Below are positions 26,570 to 35,390 of a stretch of DNA of 64,000 nucleotides, one piece after another. Made by a program: the position numbers and the translations under genes. The notes beneath the pieces are model-generated. The model made no database searches. It saw nothing but the letters and a program-made list of their open reading frames with translations, and had not been told where the DNA came from. Each line of letters opens with the position of its first letter. The stretch's first letter is position 1. Source of the stretch: Alphaproteobacteria bacterium (GTDB lineage Bacteria > Pseudomonadota > Alphaproteobacteria > Micavibrionales > Micavibrionaceae); assembly GCA_023384135.1 (NCBI GenBank), contig JAHDXS010000002.1, positions 248,001 through 312,000 of the forward strand. Direction: 5' to 3'.

Positions 26570-26851
26570 TTAGGTGTCGTTCAGCTTCTCACGCAGAGCC
26601 TTGCCCGTCTTGAAGAACGGCAGGCGCTTGGCGTCTACCTCGACGGTCTCGCCGGTTCTCGGATTGCGGCCCGTACGCGAGGCGCGTTCCTTAACGGAAA
26701 ATGCACCAAACCCGCGCAATTCCACCCGGTCACCACGCGCCAGAGCATCGGCAATCTCGTTGAAAACCGTATCAACGATTTTCTCGACATCGCGGAGATA
26801 GAGATGAGGGTTCATCTCGGCGAGTCTTTGTATAAGTTCAGATTTCGTCAT
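26570..26851 (-). CDS. ihfB: integration host factor beta subunit
   Basis: 93 aa HU/IHF fold. The DNA-intercalating beta arm carries GRNPRTGE, and [18 protein letters not shown] is the family signature. With IhfA it bends DNA at replication, recombination and sigma-54 promoters; the last is relevant because rpoN is present at 42 kb. It follows rpsA but is separated from it by a terminator. Confidence 0.95.
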   Translation of the reverse strand: MTKSELIQRLAEMNPHLYLRDVEKIVDTVFNEIADALARGDRVELRGFGAFSVKERASRTGRNPRTGETVEVDAKRLPFFKTGKALREKLNDT

Positions 26852-26932
26852 AACAAAAACCTCTGTGCGCAGCTTCTGACTGCATCCGTTCTGTCATTAA
26901 CCTGCCCTAGATTGCCCCAAAGAACGGGGGGG

Positions 26933-26938
26933 TGTCAA
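26933..26938 (-). promoter_or_regulatory. candidate -35 element of an ihfB promoter
   Basis: TTGACA on the minus strand, 82 bp before the ihfB ATG and downstream of the rpsA terminator, so ihfB needs a promoter here. No good -10 is visible; CAATCT at 18 bp is poor. Confidence 0.35.
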
Positions 26939-27003
26939 CCAAAACCCATTGATAGAAAAGAGAATTTTTCTCCTTTTTGTCGCGCCATACAACGATTCGG
27001 GCT

Positions 27004-27039
27004 CAAAAAACGAAACAAGCCGCCCAAAGGCGGCTTGTT
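27004..27039 (-). terminator. rho-independent terminator of rpsA
   Basis: Read leftward: an 11-bp stem AACAAGCCGCC / GGCGGCTTGTT with a 4-nt loop, then CGTTTTTTG. It lies 36 bp past the rpsA stop. Confidence 0.9.
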
Positions 27040-27074
27040 CCATAACTTTCAGTTCGAGCGGTAAACCGCGCGCC

Positions 27075-28877
27075 TTACTCCTCGCTGGCTTCGGCGGAGA
27101 ATTTCTTCGCCGAGGTGCGGGTTTTCTTGGGCTTGTCCTCGTCATCCGACTTGTCCGACTTCTTGGACGCCTTGCTGTCCTTCTCCTGAAGGGCCGCGCC
27201 AAGAATATCGCCGAGCGAAGCACCGCTGTCGCTGGAGCCGAACTCCTTCATCGCCTGCTTGTCTTCGTCGATCTCGCGGGCCTTGATGGAAAGGGTGACC
27301 TTGCGGGTCTTGCCTTCGATGCTGATGACCTTGGCGTCAACCTTTTCGCCAACCGCGAAACGGTCGGGACGCTGCTCGGAACGCTCGCGCGACAGATCGG
27401 ACTTCTTGATCGTGCCCGACATGCCGTTGCCCAGCGTAACCTCAATGCCACGGTCGTTGGTCTCGGAAACCGTACAGGTGACAATTGAACCTTTCGCGAG
27501 GCCGGTAACGGTCCCCTCGTAAGGATCTTCGGTCAGCTGCTTGATACCAAGCGCAACACGCTCGCGGTCAGGGTCCAGCTCAAGGATTTTCGCCTTGACC
27601 ATATCGCCCTTCTTATAGGCTTTAAGCGCTTCCGGCGTGGCGTCTTCCCAGGAAATATCGGAAAGGTGAACCATACCGTCGATCTCGCTGGTCAAACCGA
27701 CAAACAGACCGAACTCGGTCGTATTGCGGATCTCGCCTTCGATGAGGTCGCCCACCTTCGCTTCCAGAGCGTACTTGGTCCACGGATTCTCCTGGCACTG
27801 CTTGAGGCCAAGGGAAATCCGGCGTTTCTCGGGATCGACGTCCAGAACGGCCACTTCTACTTCCTGAGAGGTGGAAACGATTTTGCCGGGGTGGATGTTT
27901 TTCTTGGTCCACGACATTTCGGAAACGTGAACCAGACCTTCGATGCCCTCTTCCAGCTCGACGAACGCGCCGTAATCGGTGATGTTGCTGATCCGGCCCT
28001 TGAACCGTGCACCGACCGCATAACGCTCGCGCACATTCTGCCAAGGATCGGCTTCCAGCTGCTTCATACCCAGCGAAATCCGCTGCGTTTCTTCGTTGAA
28101 GCGGATGACCTGCACCTTGACCGTCTGACCCAATTGCAGAACCTCCGACGGGTGGTTCACGCGCTTCCAGGAAATGTCGGTGACGTGCAGAAGCCCGTCA
28201 ACGCCGCCCAGATCCACGAACGCACCGTAATCGGTGATGTTCTTGACCACGCCTTCGAGGATTTGACCCTCGCGCAGGCTTTCCAGCAGATCGCTGCGGG
28301 CCGATTCGCGGGATTCTTCAAGAACCGCGCGGCGGGAAACGACGATATTGCCGCGTCCGCGATCCATTTTCAGGATGTGGAACGGCTGCGGGGTATTCAT
28401 CAGGGGCGTAACATCGCGCACAGGGCGGATATCCACCTGGCTTCCGGGCAGGAACGCAACCGCGCCGCCCAGATCGACGATGAAACCGCCTTTGACGCGG
28501 CCGGTGATAACGCCGGTAACGCGCTCGGCCTTCTCGCAGGATTTCTCCAGCTCGATCCAGACTTCCTCGCGGCGGGCTTTCTCGCGCGACAGGCTGGTCT
28601 GCCCTTCGCGGCCTTCGATACGCTCGACGAACACTTCAACCGTGTCGCCGACCTTGATTTCCGGATCTTCACCGGGGCGGGAAAATTCCCGCAGGCTGAC
28701 GCGGCCTTCGGATTTCAGGCCGACATCGATAACGGCGACGCCGTCCTCGACGGCGACGATGGTTCCGTTGACCACGCACCCTTCAAATTTATTCTGTCCT
28801 TTCAGCGATTCCTGAAGAAGCGCTGCGAAGTCAACAGACTCCGTATTGTCTTTAAGATTTGCGGCTATATGGGCCAT
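27075..28877 (-). CDS. rpsA: 30S ribosomal protein S1
   Basis: 600 aa with six S1 (OB-fold) repeats, recognisable by repeated segments such as ITDYGAFVDLGGVDGLLHVTD and ITDYGAFVELEEGIEGLVHVS. A charged Ser/Lys/Ala-rich tail follows. S1 unfolds and docks mRNA on the 30S subunit. An AAAGGA Shine-Dalgarno lies just before the ATG. It sits 117 bp downstream of cmk, the near-universal cmk-rpsA-ihfB order. Confidence 0.98.
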   Translation of the reverse strand: MAHIAANLKDNTESVDFAALLQESLKGQNKFEGCVVNGTIVAVEDGVAVIDVGLKSEGRVSLREFSRPGEDPEIKVGDTVEVFVERIEGREGQTSLSREKARREEVWIELEKSCEKAERVTGVITGRVKGGFIVDLGGAVAFLPGSQVDIRPVRDVTPLMNTPQPFHILKMDRGRGNIVVSRRAVLEESRESARSDLLESLREGQILEGVVKNITDYGAFVDLGGVDGLLHVTDISWKRVNHPSEVLQLGQTVKVQVIRFNEETQRISLGMKQLEADPWQNVRERYAVGARFKGRISNITDYGAFVELEEGIEGLVHVSEMSWTKKNIHPGKIVSTSQEVEVAVLDVDPEKRRISLGLKQCQENPWTKYALEAKVGDLIEGEIRNTTEFGLFVGLTSEIDGMVHLSDISWEDATPEALKAYKKGDMVKAKILELDPDRERVALGIKQLTEDPYEGTVTGLAKGSIVTCTVSETNDRGIEVTLGNGMSGTIKKSDLSRERSEQRPDRFAVGEKVDAKVISIEGKTRKVTLSIKAREIDEDKQAMKEFGSSDSGASLGDILGAALQEKDSKASKKSDKSDDEDKPKKTRTSAKKFSAEASEE

Positions 28878-28994
28878 AGTTTTAGTCCTTTCAAAGTCAA
28901 ATACCCTGTCCTCCGGCGCATAGGCTCGCGGACGGGATGTTAAAGCGCGATATTATCGCTGTAGCGGCGATGAAAACGATTGCCGGATAAAGAC

Positions 28995-29669
28995 TTAAGC
29001 GTCGAGCACTCGCTCGACCGCCCGCAGGGCCTCGGCCAGAACCTCGTCCTCCGAAAGACCTGTGGTGTCAAGCACCACTGAACCTTCGGCGGGTCTGAGG
29101 GGGGCCACCCTGCGCCCGGAATCGCGTTCGTCGCGGGTACGCATATCCGCTAAAACGGCCCCATATGTAGCGCCTATCCCCTTGGATTGCAACTCTTTCA
29201 TGCGCCTTTGGGCGCGAATCTCGACATCTGCCGTCACGAACAGTTTCACCGGGGCTTCCGGGCAGATCACGGTGCCGATATCCCGCCCGTCCAAAACGCA
29301 CCCCGCATAGCCCGGTCCCGGATACTTGGCAAACCCGCGCTGGACATCGATCAGCGCAGCCCTGACCGCCGGTATCGCCGCCACCTGCGAGGCCCCCTGC
29401 GCCACCTCGTCCCCGCGCAAAATCGGGTCGGAGAGAGTCACGCCCAGCAGCCCCTCCTGAATCTTGTGTTCCAGAGCCGCGCAGCCGCGCAGGGCGTCGT
29501 CCTCCTGCCCGCAAGCCCCGCCCGCCTGCAGAACCTCATGCGCCACAGCCCGGTAGAGCGCCCCGGTGTCCATATGCGCATATCCCAACCGCTCGGCCAG
29601 ACGCCGCGCCAGCGTCCCCTTGCCGCTCGCCGCCGGCCCGTCGATGGCGATGACGAAAACCTGTTCCAT
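28995..29669 (-). CDS. cmk: cytidylate kinase
   Basis: 224 aa. P-loop IDGPAASGKGTLA near the N-terminus, YAHMDTGALYRAVA, and the CMP-binding VLDGRDIGTVI. It phosphorylates CMP and dCMP. It normally follows aroA directly; here a lipoprotein gene on the opposite strand separates them. Confidence 0.96.
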   Translation of the reverse strand: MEQVFVIAIDGPAASGKGTLARRLAERLGYAHMDTGALYRAVAHEVLQAGGACGQEDDALRGCAALEHKIQEGLLGVTLSDPILRGDEVAQGASQVAAIPAVRAALIDVQRGFAKYPGPGYAGCVLDGRDIGTVICPEAPVKLFVTADVEIRAQRRMKELQSKGIGATYGAVLADMRTRDERDSGRRVAPLRPAEGSVVLDTTGLSEDEVLAEALRAVERVLDA

Positions 29670-29755
29670 GCCTGCCCCTTATCCAAGCGCCAGATTAAGC
29701 GGGCGATTCCTTTTTTACAATTGCCAACGCGCACACGCCCGTCTAAACCTGAATC

Positions 29756-30385
29756 ATGCGCAAACGGCACCTTTTGATTCTCCCGCTGCTTCTAACGGCC
29801 TGCACCAAAGGGCAAGGCATCAGCCTCCGCCCGTACGAGGATACGTGGGGAACCCCGCAGGATTTCTATGTCTGTCATGGCTTTAACTGCACCAACAGAA
29901 CCCCGGCCAGCCTGAACGAACAGGAATGGCAGATGGCGCTCTCGCCCTTCCGAACCCCCGCAAGGGACGCGGCGGACGAGCGCAGCAAAATCGCCCAATC
30001 CATCGGCCTGATCGAAAAAATGGTGCAGCAAAAAACCGGAATGAACGCCGACCTCGGCGAAGCGACGACCTTCGAGCGCGATCAGGACCAGATGGACTGC
30101 CTCGACGAAACCATCAACACCTCACGCTACCTGCATTTCATAGAAAAAGAGGGCGTTCTGAAATTCAACGAACCCGCCGACCCCATTCACAGGGGTTATT
30201 TCGTGGACGGCCTGTGGCCGCACAACAGCGGCGCGGTGATGGAGAAGGCCACAAAGGAACGCTACGCAATCGACAGCTACTACCGAGACAGCGGCCACCC
30301 TGCCGATATCGTGCCCCTCGATACGTGGATCAATAACTGGCGTCCGTTTCAATCTGCGCGCCCAGATCGTTCATCAGATCGATAA
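29756..30385 (+). CDS. putative lipoprotein of unknown function
   Basis: 209 aa. The N-terminus (MRKRHLLILPLLLTACTKG) is a lipoprotein signal with lipobox LTAC and Cys16 as the lipidated residue. No family recognised. The mature part is charged and may be partly helical (ERSKIAQSIGLIEKMVQQK). It lies alone on the plus strand between cmk and aroA, and its last 56 bp overlap the aroA 3' end on the other strand, which the frame tolerates. Likely an envelope protein; no catalytic motif is seen. Confidence 0.72.
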   Translation: MRKRHLLILPLLLTACTKGQGISLRPYEDTWGTPQDFYVCHGFNCTNRTPASLNEQEWQMALSPFRTPARDAADERSKIAQSIGLIEKMVQQKTGMNADLGEATTFERDQDQMDCLDETINTSRYLHFIEKEGVLKFNEPADPIHRGYFVDGLWPHNSGAVMEKATKERYAIDSYYRDSGHPADIVPLDTWINNWRPFQSARPDRSSDR

Positions 30386-31685
30386 ACCCAGGGAAACTGG
30401 TTCTGATGGGCGAAGCATCGTCGATTTCGATCGGCGCCGCGCTCACGCACCCCAAAACAAGAAAACTCATCGCAATCCTGTGATCCAGCGCCGTTTCGAT
30501 CGTCGCCCCGCCCTTGGGCGGCTGCCCTGTGCCGTGGATGGTGAGGCTATCCTCCCCCATCTCCAGCTTGACCCCGCAAGCCTCAAGCCCCTTGGCGATC
30601 ATCAGCAAACGGTCGCTTTCCTTGACCCGCAATTCCGCAAGCCCGGTCATGCGTGTAACCCCTTGGGCGCACGCGGCCGCCATCGCCAGAACCGGAAACT
30701 CGTCGATCATCGAGGGCGCGCGCTCCGGCGGAACATCTACACCCTTCAGCATCCTCGTCCCCCGCGCGACAATCGTCCCGACCTTCTCGCCAGATTCGAT
30801 ACGAACATGCTCGAATCGCACATCCGCCCCCATCTCCTGTAAGGTCTGGTAAAGCCCCGTCCGTCGGGGGTTGAGCAGCACGTTCGAAAGCGTGACTTCC
30901 GAACCTTCCGTAATCACAGCCGCCACAATGGGAAACGCCGCCGAGCTGGGATCGCCCGGCACATCGACCGCGCAGGGCTTGAGCGTCACCGGCCCGTCAA
31001 TGGAAATCGCCTCGCCGCCGTCCGCAGTTGGCTCGATGGACACCTCGACACCGAAATGCCGCAGCATATTCTCCGTATGGTCCCGCGTCGGCTCCTTCTC
31101 GATCACGGTCGTCCGCCCCGGCGTATTGAGCCCCGCCAGAAGGATCGCCGACTTGACCTGCGCCGAAGCAACCGGAAGCGAATACGTCACCGGAACCGGG
31201 TTTTCAGGGCCCCGCACCGTGAGCGGCAGCCGATCCCCCGATCGCGCCAGAAATTTCGCGCCCATCTGCTCCAGCGGAGTCATCACCCGCCGCATGGGCC
31301 GCTTGTTGAGCGACGCATCGCCCGTAAAAGTCGCGGCAAAATCATGCCCAGCGATCAGCCCCATCAAAAGCCGCGTGGACGTGCCGCTGTTCCCCATATC
31401 CAGAACGCAGGACGGCTCGGCCAGCTTGCCGACCCCCACGCCGCGCACCCGCCACAGCCCGTCCGATCCGTTGCCGATCCGCGCGCCCATATGCCGCAGC
31501 GCCTCGGCGGTATTCAAAACATCCTCGCCCTCAAGAAGCCCGCTGATCAGCGTCTCGCCCTGCGCCAGCGCCCCGAACATCAGCGCCCGGTGCGATACCG
31601 ATTTATCGCCGGGAACCCGCGCCGAACCGCTCAGGGCCCCGCACGCGCGGGATTTGCAACTGCGTGTGAACTGTGAATGCGACAT
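30330..31685 (-). CDS. aroA: 3-phosphoshikimate 1-carboxyvinyltransferase (EPSP synthase)
   Basis: 451 aa from the ATG at 31683-31685, preceded by a GGGG Shine-Dalgarno; a TTG seven codons upstream is rejected. PEP and shikimate site segments are GDKSVSHRALMFGAL, GNSGTSTRLLMG and LNKRPMRRV. It joins PEP and shikimate 3-phosphate on the way to chorismate, feeding the trp and pheA products encoded nearby. The 3' end overlaps a plus-strand lipoprotein gene by 56 bp. Confidence 0.96.
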   Translation of the reverse strand: MSHSQFTRSCKSRACGALSGSARVPGDKSVSHRALMFGALAQGETLISGLLEGEDVLNTAEALRHMGARIGNGSDGLWRVRGVGVGKLAEPSCVLDMGNSGTSTRLLMGLIAGHDFAATFTGDASLNKRPMRRVMTPLEQMGAKFLARSGDRLPLTVRGPENPVPVTYSLPVASAQVKSAILLAGLNTPGRTTVIEKEPTRDHTENMLRHFGVEVSIEPTADGGEAISIDGPVTLKPCAVDVPGDPSSAAFPIVAAVITEGSEVTLSNVLLNPRRTGLYQTLQEMGADVRFEHVRIESGEKVGTIVARGTRMLKGVDVPPERAPSMIDEFPVLAMAAACAQGVTRMTGLAELRVKESDRLLMIAKGLEACGVKLEMGEDSLTIHGTGQPPKGGATIETALDHRIAMSFLVLGCVSAAPIEIDDASPIRTSFPGFIDLMNDLGAQIETDASY

Positions 31686-31768
31686 GAAAAGGCCCCGCTG
31701 CGCCAAACAACGCGAATGAGATTGAAATTTCAGGAAAAAATAGCGCGTCCGAAACGGCGGAGCAATGA

Positions 31769-33952
31769 CTAATCGCCGAAACTATCGAGTTGGCCGTTAT
31801 ACGAAGTGACGAACTCGATCAACCGATCCACCGGAACCGGGCGGCAATAACGATAGCCTTGCACCTCGTCACAGCCCTGCTTGACCAGAAACTCTTCATG
31901 CGCCTTGGTCTCGACGCCTTCAGCGATGACCTTGAGGTTCAGCGAGTGCCCCAGATTGATGATCGTCCGCGCGATGGAGGCGTTCTCCACGTCGTTCAGC
32001 GCGTTGCGGATGAACGACTGGTCGATCTTCAGGCGGTCGATCGGAAACTGGCTGAGGTAAGACAGCGAGGAATACCCCGTACCGAAATCGTCAATCGCCA
32101 GCTCGACGCCCAGAGCATGCAGATTCTGCAAAACCTGAACCGTGTGCTTGATATCGTGCATGAACACGCTTTCCGTCACCTCAAGCTCCATAAGCTTGGG
32201 ATCGTAGCGGGTTTCTGTCAGAAGACTGCTCACAAACCCGACGATATCGGATTGCGCGAACTGGTTGCCCGAAACGTTAATCGCAAGGCGCAGGGAAATA
32301 TCATGCTCGTCCTGCAAACGCTTCCCGACCTTCACCGTCTGCCGGAGCACCCATTCGCCGATCGGAACGATCAGGCCCGACTGCTCGGCCACAGGGATAA
32401 ATTGCGCGGGCGAAATAAACGTGCCGCCCTCTTTGCTATTGTCCGGCTTCCACCAGCGCAGCAGGGCCTCGGCGGCGATAATCTTTCCGGTCTTGAGGTC
32501 CAGCTGCGGTTGGAAATAAAGCTCCAGCTCTTCTTTCTCAAGCGCGTCGCGCAGATCGCGCAGAAGCTGGAACCGCTCCTGCACCGCCCGGTCGAAATCT
32601 TCGGAATATTCCTTCACCCGGTCGCGCCCCTCTTCCTTGGCGCGGTTAAGGGCGATATCGGCGTTTTTCAGCACAAGGTCAGGCTCGATCCCGTCATCGG
32701 GGTACGTTGCGACACCCACAGAGGCCCGCACCTGAAACTCCTCGTTAAACACCTTAAACGGATCGTTGCGAATCACATTGATAACCCGCTCCGCAACTTC
32801 GCGGGCCGTCGAAGCACCGGCGCGTAAAGGCAGCATCAGCGCGAACTCGTCCTCGCCGGTCCGTGAGACCATCGCCGACTCCGGCAAGGCCGAACGCAGC
32901 TTCTTGCCGACGGAGCGCAAAATCGCATCGCCGACATTATGCCCCATCGAGTCGTTGATATCCTTGAAGTGATCCAGATCGACCGCGACCACGGCAAACC
33001 GCTCCACCGTATCATCGTAAGATACGCGCGCGTTTTCCGAGAGCTTCTGGATAAACAGCGCCCGGTTGGGCAGGCCCGTAAGGCTGTCGTAATACGCCAG
33101 CTTGTGAATCTTGTCTTCCGCCGTGCTCTTGATATGCACGATATTCTCAGCATTCTGCTCAATCAGCTTCTGCATCAGTTCAATCGTGGCGCCGACCTCG
33201 TCGTGAACCCCGTAAGGCGACTGGCGGATATCCGGCGACTCCGGGTTCTTGAACGCCGCCACCAGATTCGCCCGCATGAAAAGCAGCGGCTCGATCAACC
33301 ACTTCCCGATCATGATCATAAAGATCAGCGTGATCGCGAACGACATGAACACCATGACCAGAATATTCTCGATCAGGAACCCGTAAACCTGATCCTTCAC
33401 AATCGATGCGTCGAGTTTGGCGACAACAATATAGGCGCTCTGGATATCGGCACCCTTGAAAATCGTCTCATAGACCACCCCGTCAGGACTGCGGTAGTTT
33501 ACATCCAGCTGCCCGAAAAGCGGCTGGAGACTAGGCTTGCTTCCATAAGAAGCAACAAGCTTGTATTGAGGGGTATAGACATCAAGCCCCAGAACAGGCG
33601 ACGTCGCCATCAAACGCTCGACATGCTCCTGGTCGAACGGGTTTACGGCCCCTTCGCTATCGGCTGTGGAATGGATGATGGAGGAAATGCCGATCTGCGC
33701 CTGCTCGGCCAGCGCATTCAGCCGCGCCTGCTCGTAGCCGACCATGACCTGAAAATTGAGGACAACGGTCCTAATCAAAAGGATCGCCATAAACATCGTG
33801 GCCGCAATCCGCCAGCTCAGCCGGCTGCGCCAGACTCCGCTGGAAGCGAGCGAGAGCAATCCGCCCCCGGCGGCAGACGTGGAAACGCCCGACGCTTGCG
33901 CATCGCCCTTTTTCAACGCCCGTTTTGCCAATGCTTCGGAAATCGAAGGCAT
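31769..33952 (-). CDS. membrane GGDEF-EAL protein, likely c-di-GMP phosphodiesterase
   Basis: About 727 aa from the ATG at 33950-33952. Two membrane segments flank a periplasmic sensor of about 160 residues. The GGDEF domain is degenerate at the signature (RTGEDEFALML). The EAL domain is complete: EALLRWW, NVSGNQF, EVTESVF, DDFGTGYSSL, KIDQSFI and AEGVE. Prediction: phosphodiesterase with a regulatory or inactive cyclase domain. It is isolated between aroA and the THUMP-like gene, with a 163-bp gap upstream. Confidence 0.9.
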   Translation of the reverse strand: MPSISEALAKRALKKGDAQASGVSTSAAGGGLLSLASSGVWRSRLSWRIAATMFMAILLIRTVVLNFQVMVGYEQARLNALAEQAQIGISSIIHSTADSEGAVNPFDQEHVERLMATSPVLGLDVYTPQYKLVASYGSKPSLQPLFGQLDVNYRSPDGVVYETIFKGADIQSAYIVVAKLDASIVKDQVYGFLIENILVMVFMSFAITLIFMIMIGKWLIEPLLFMRANLVAAFKNPESPDIRQSPYGVHDEVGATIELMQKLIEQNAENIVHIKSTAEDKIHKLAYYDSLTGLPNRALFIQKLSENARVSYDDTVERFAVVAVDLDHFKDINDSMGHNVGDAILRSVGKKLRSALPESAMVSRTGEDEFALMLPLRAGASTAREVAERVINVIRNDPFKVFNEEFQVRASVGVATYPDDGIEPDLVLKNADIALNRAKEEGRDRVKEYSEDFDRAVQERFQLLRDLRDALEKEELELYFQPQLDLKTGKIIAAEALLRWWKPDNSKEGGTFISPAQFIPVAEQSGLIVPIGEWVLRQTVKVGKRLQDEHDISLRLAINVSGNQFAQSDIVGFVSSLLTETRYDPKLMELEVTESVFMHDIKHTVQVLQNLHALGVELAIDDFGTGYSSLSYLSQFPIDRLKIDQSFIRNALNDVENASIARTIINLGHSLNLKVIAEGVETKAHEEFLVKQGCDEVQGYRYCRPVPVDRLIEFVTSYNGQLDSFGD

Positions 33953-34166
33953 GTCTGATCCACTTGAAGCTAACGAAAGTCCGCGCGGTCCGCGTCCTTG
34001 CAAACCACACGTAAAACCCCCAATCTACAGACGATTGTAAATACTAAAGATTAACAACACGTTGAGCGGAGGCAAAATTTCTAAAGCGAATAAGGAAAAT
34101 ATTCGGGGGCTGAAAAAAGAAAAATGGCGGAAAACAGCCAAAAGACTGAATGTACTGCAATCAATG

Positions 34167-35390
34167 TCACCCGTTTCCGGCCTTTTGACAAGCGATTTTA
34201 GTGCAAACGATCAGCTTTTTCCGCTCATCTTGGGTTGTACAGGCGAAAATTCGCCGCGAATCGCCCTCTCTCAGCTTCAGCTTGGCCCGCAGGGCTTCTG
34301 TGCTGCCGGGGTAATTCCGCAAAACCAGCTCCGCCCCCGCGATATCCGCGACCCCGTCCGCCGGACTCCGCACATCCTCGATCCGGTAAACTTTCCCCGG
34401 AAACCCCTGAACCAGGTGATCCAACGTATAAAGATGCGTATTCCGGTGCAGCTTGCGCAAGCCCAGCCGCGTCGCCAGCAAGTTAAACGCCCCCGCCTTC
34501 AAAAACGCCGCCCCCGGCTCATATATATAGGCCTCCGGCGACCCGATTTCGGCCTGCGCCGCCTGTTCCTGCGCCATCGTGAACCGGAAGTCCTTTAAAA
34601 CCTGCCCTGCATCATCAATCTCGACCGCATGGATCGCAGGCTCCGCCGCCGCTCCGTCGATCATATAAAGCACCTCTTTGCACTCCCCGCCCCACTGAAC
34701 GATATGCACCGCGCCGACCCCGCCCAACGCTTCAATCGCCAGCGCGATATCCAGAACCGGGGAGGCCTTCACCATGACCTTCGCCCCGCTCCCCCGCAAG
34801 GTGGGCAGCATACTAAGAAGATCCGGCGAGCAATCCTCGAACAGATAGCGCCCCTTCCGCCCGCCTTCCCGCCGCTGCGGGTCGAGATAAACCCAGTCGC
34901 ACGGCGGCATTTGGCTGATAAAGTCCTCTGAACCGCCGCAATGAACCTGGAAATTCGCCTGAAAAAGCCCGGCTTTCTTGAGAATCCCAAGATTATGCTC
35001 AAGGATTTCGGCGCTTTCGGGAGTCTTTTCAGCGCAAACCAGAGTCACAGCCCGCTGCGCCAGAGCGGCGGCATCAATCCCCGCCCCGGCGGTCAAATCC
35101 GCAATCCGCGCATCCTGAATCAAAGACGCCTTATAAACCGCGCACGGCCAGGAAGACGCCTGCTCCATCAGATCGGCGGAGGGAAAGACAAAATCGGGAA
35201 CCTCAAGCCACCCCGGAACCTTGGCCGCCGCCTTCGCCCGCGCCTTGATCTGGTAGAGGATAAGCTTGTAAGACCAAACGGGATTCGGCGGCTTTTTAAG
35301 CGCCAGCGCGGACACATCGGCCCCGGCGTGGGAGAGAATAAAGGCCCGGATATCGGGGTCCAGCAGCGCCCGCCACCCCGCCATGGGCAT
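34167..35390 (-). CDS. class I SAM-dependent methyltransferase with THUMP-like domain
   Basis: 407 aa. The SAM-binding motif I is IADLTAGAGIDAAALA and the catalytic motif IV is WVYLDPQRREGG, as in nucleic-acid N-methyltransferases. The C-terminal domain (ELVLRNYPGSTEALRAKL) matches the THUMP-like domain seen in a family best known from Bacteroidetes. Substrate unknown; RNA is inferred from the fold. The ATG overlaps the pyrC stop by 1 bp, so it is coupled to pyrC. Confidence 0.8.
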   Translation of the reverse strand: MPMAGWRALLDPDIRAFILSHAGADVSALALKKPPNPVWSYKLILYQIKARAKAAAKVPGWLEVPDFVFPSADLMEQASSWPCAVYKASLIQDARIADLTAGAGIDAAALAQRAVTLVCAEKTPESAEILEHNLGILKKAGLFQANFQVHCGGSEDFISQMPPCDWVYLDPQRREGGRKGRYLFEDCSPDLLSMLPTLRGSGAKVMVKASPVLDIALAIEALGGVGAVHIVQWGGECKEVLYMIDGAAAEPAIHAVEIDDAGQVLKDFRFTMAQEQAAQAEIGSPEAYIYEPGAAFLKAGAFNLLATRLGLRKLHRNTHLYTLDHLVQGFPGKVYRIEDVRSPADGVADIAGAELVLRNYPGSTEALRAKLKLREGDSRRIFACTTQDERKKLIVCTKIACQKAGNG

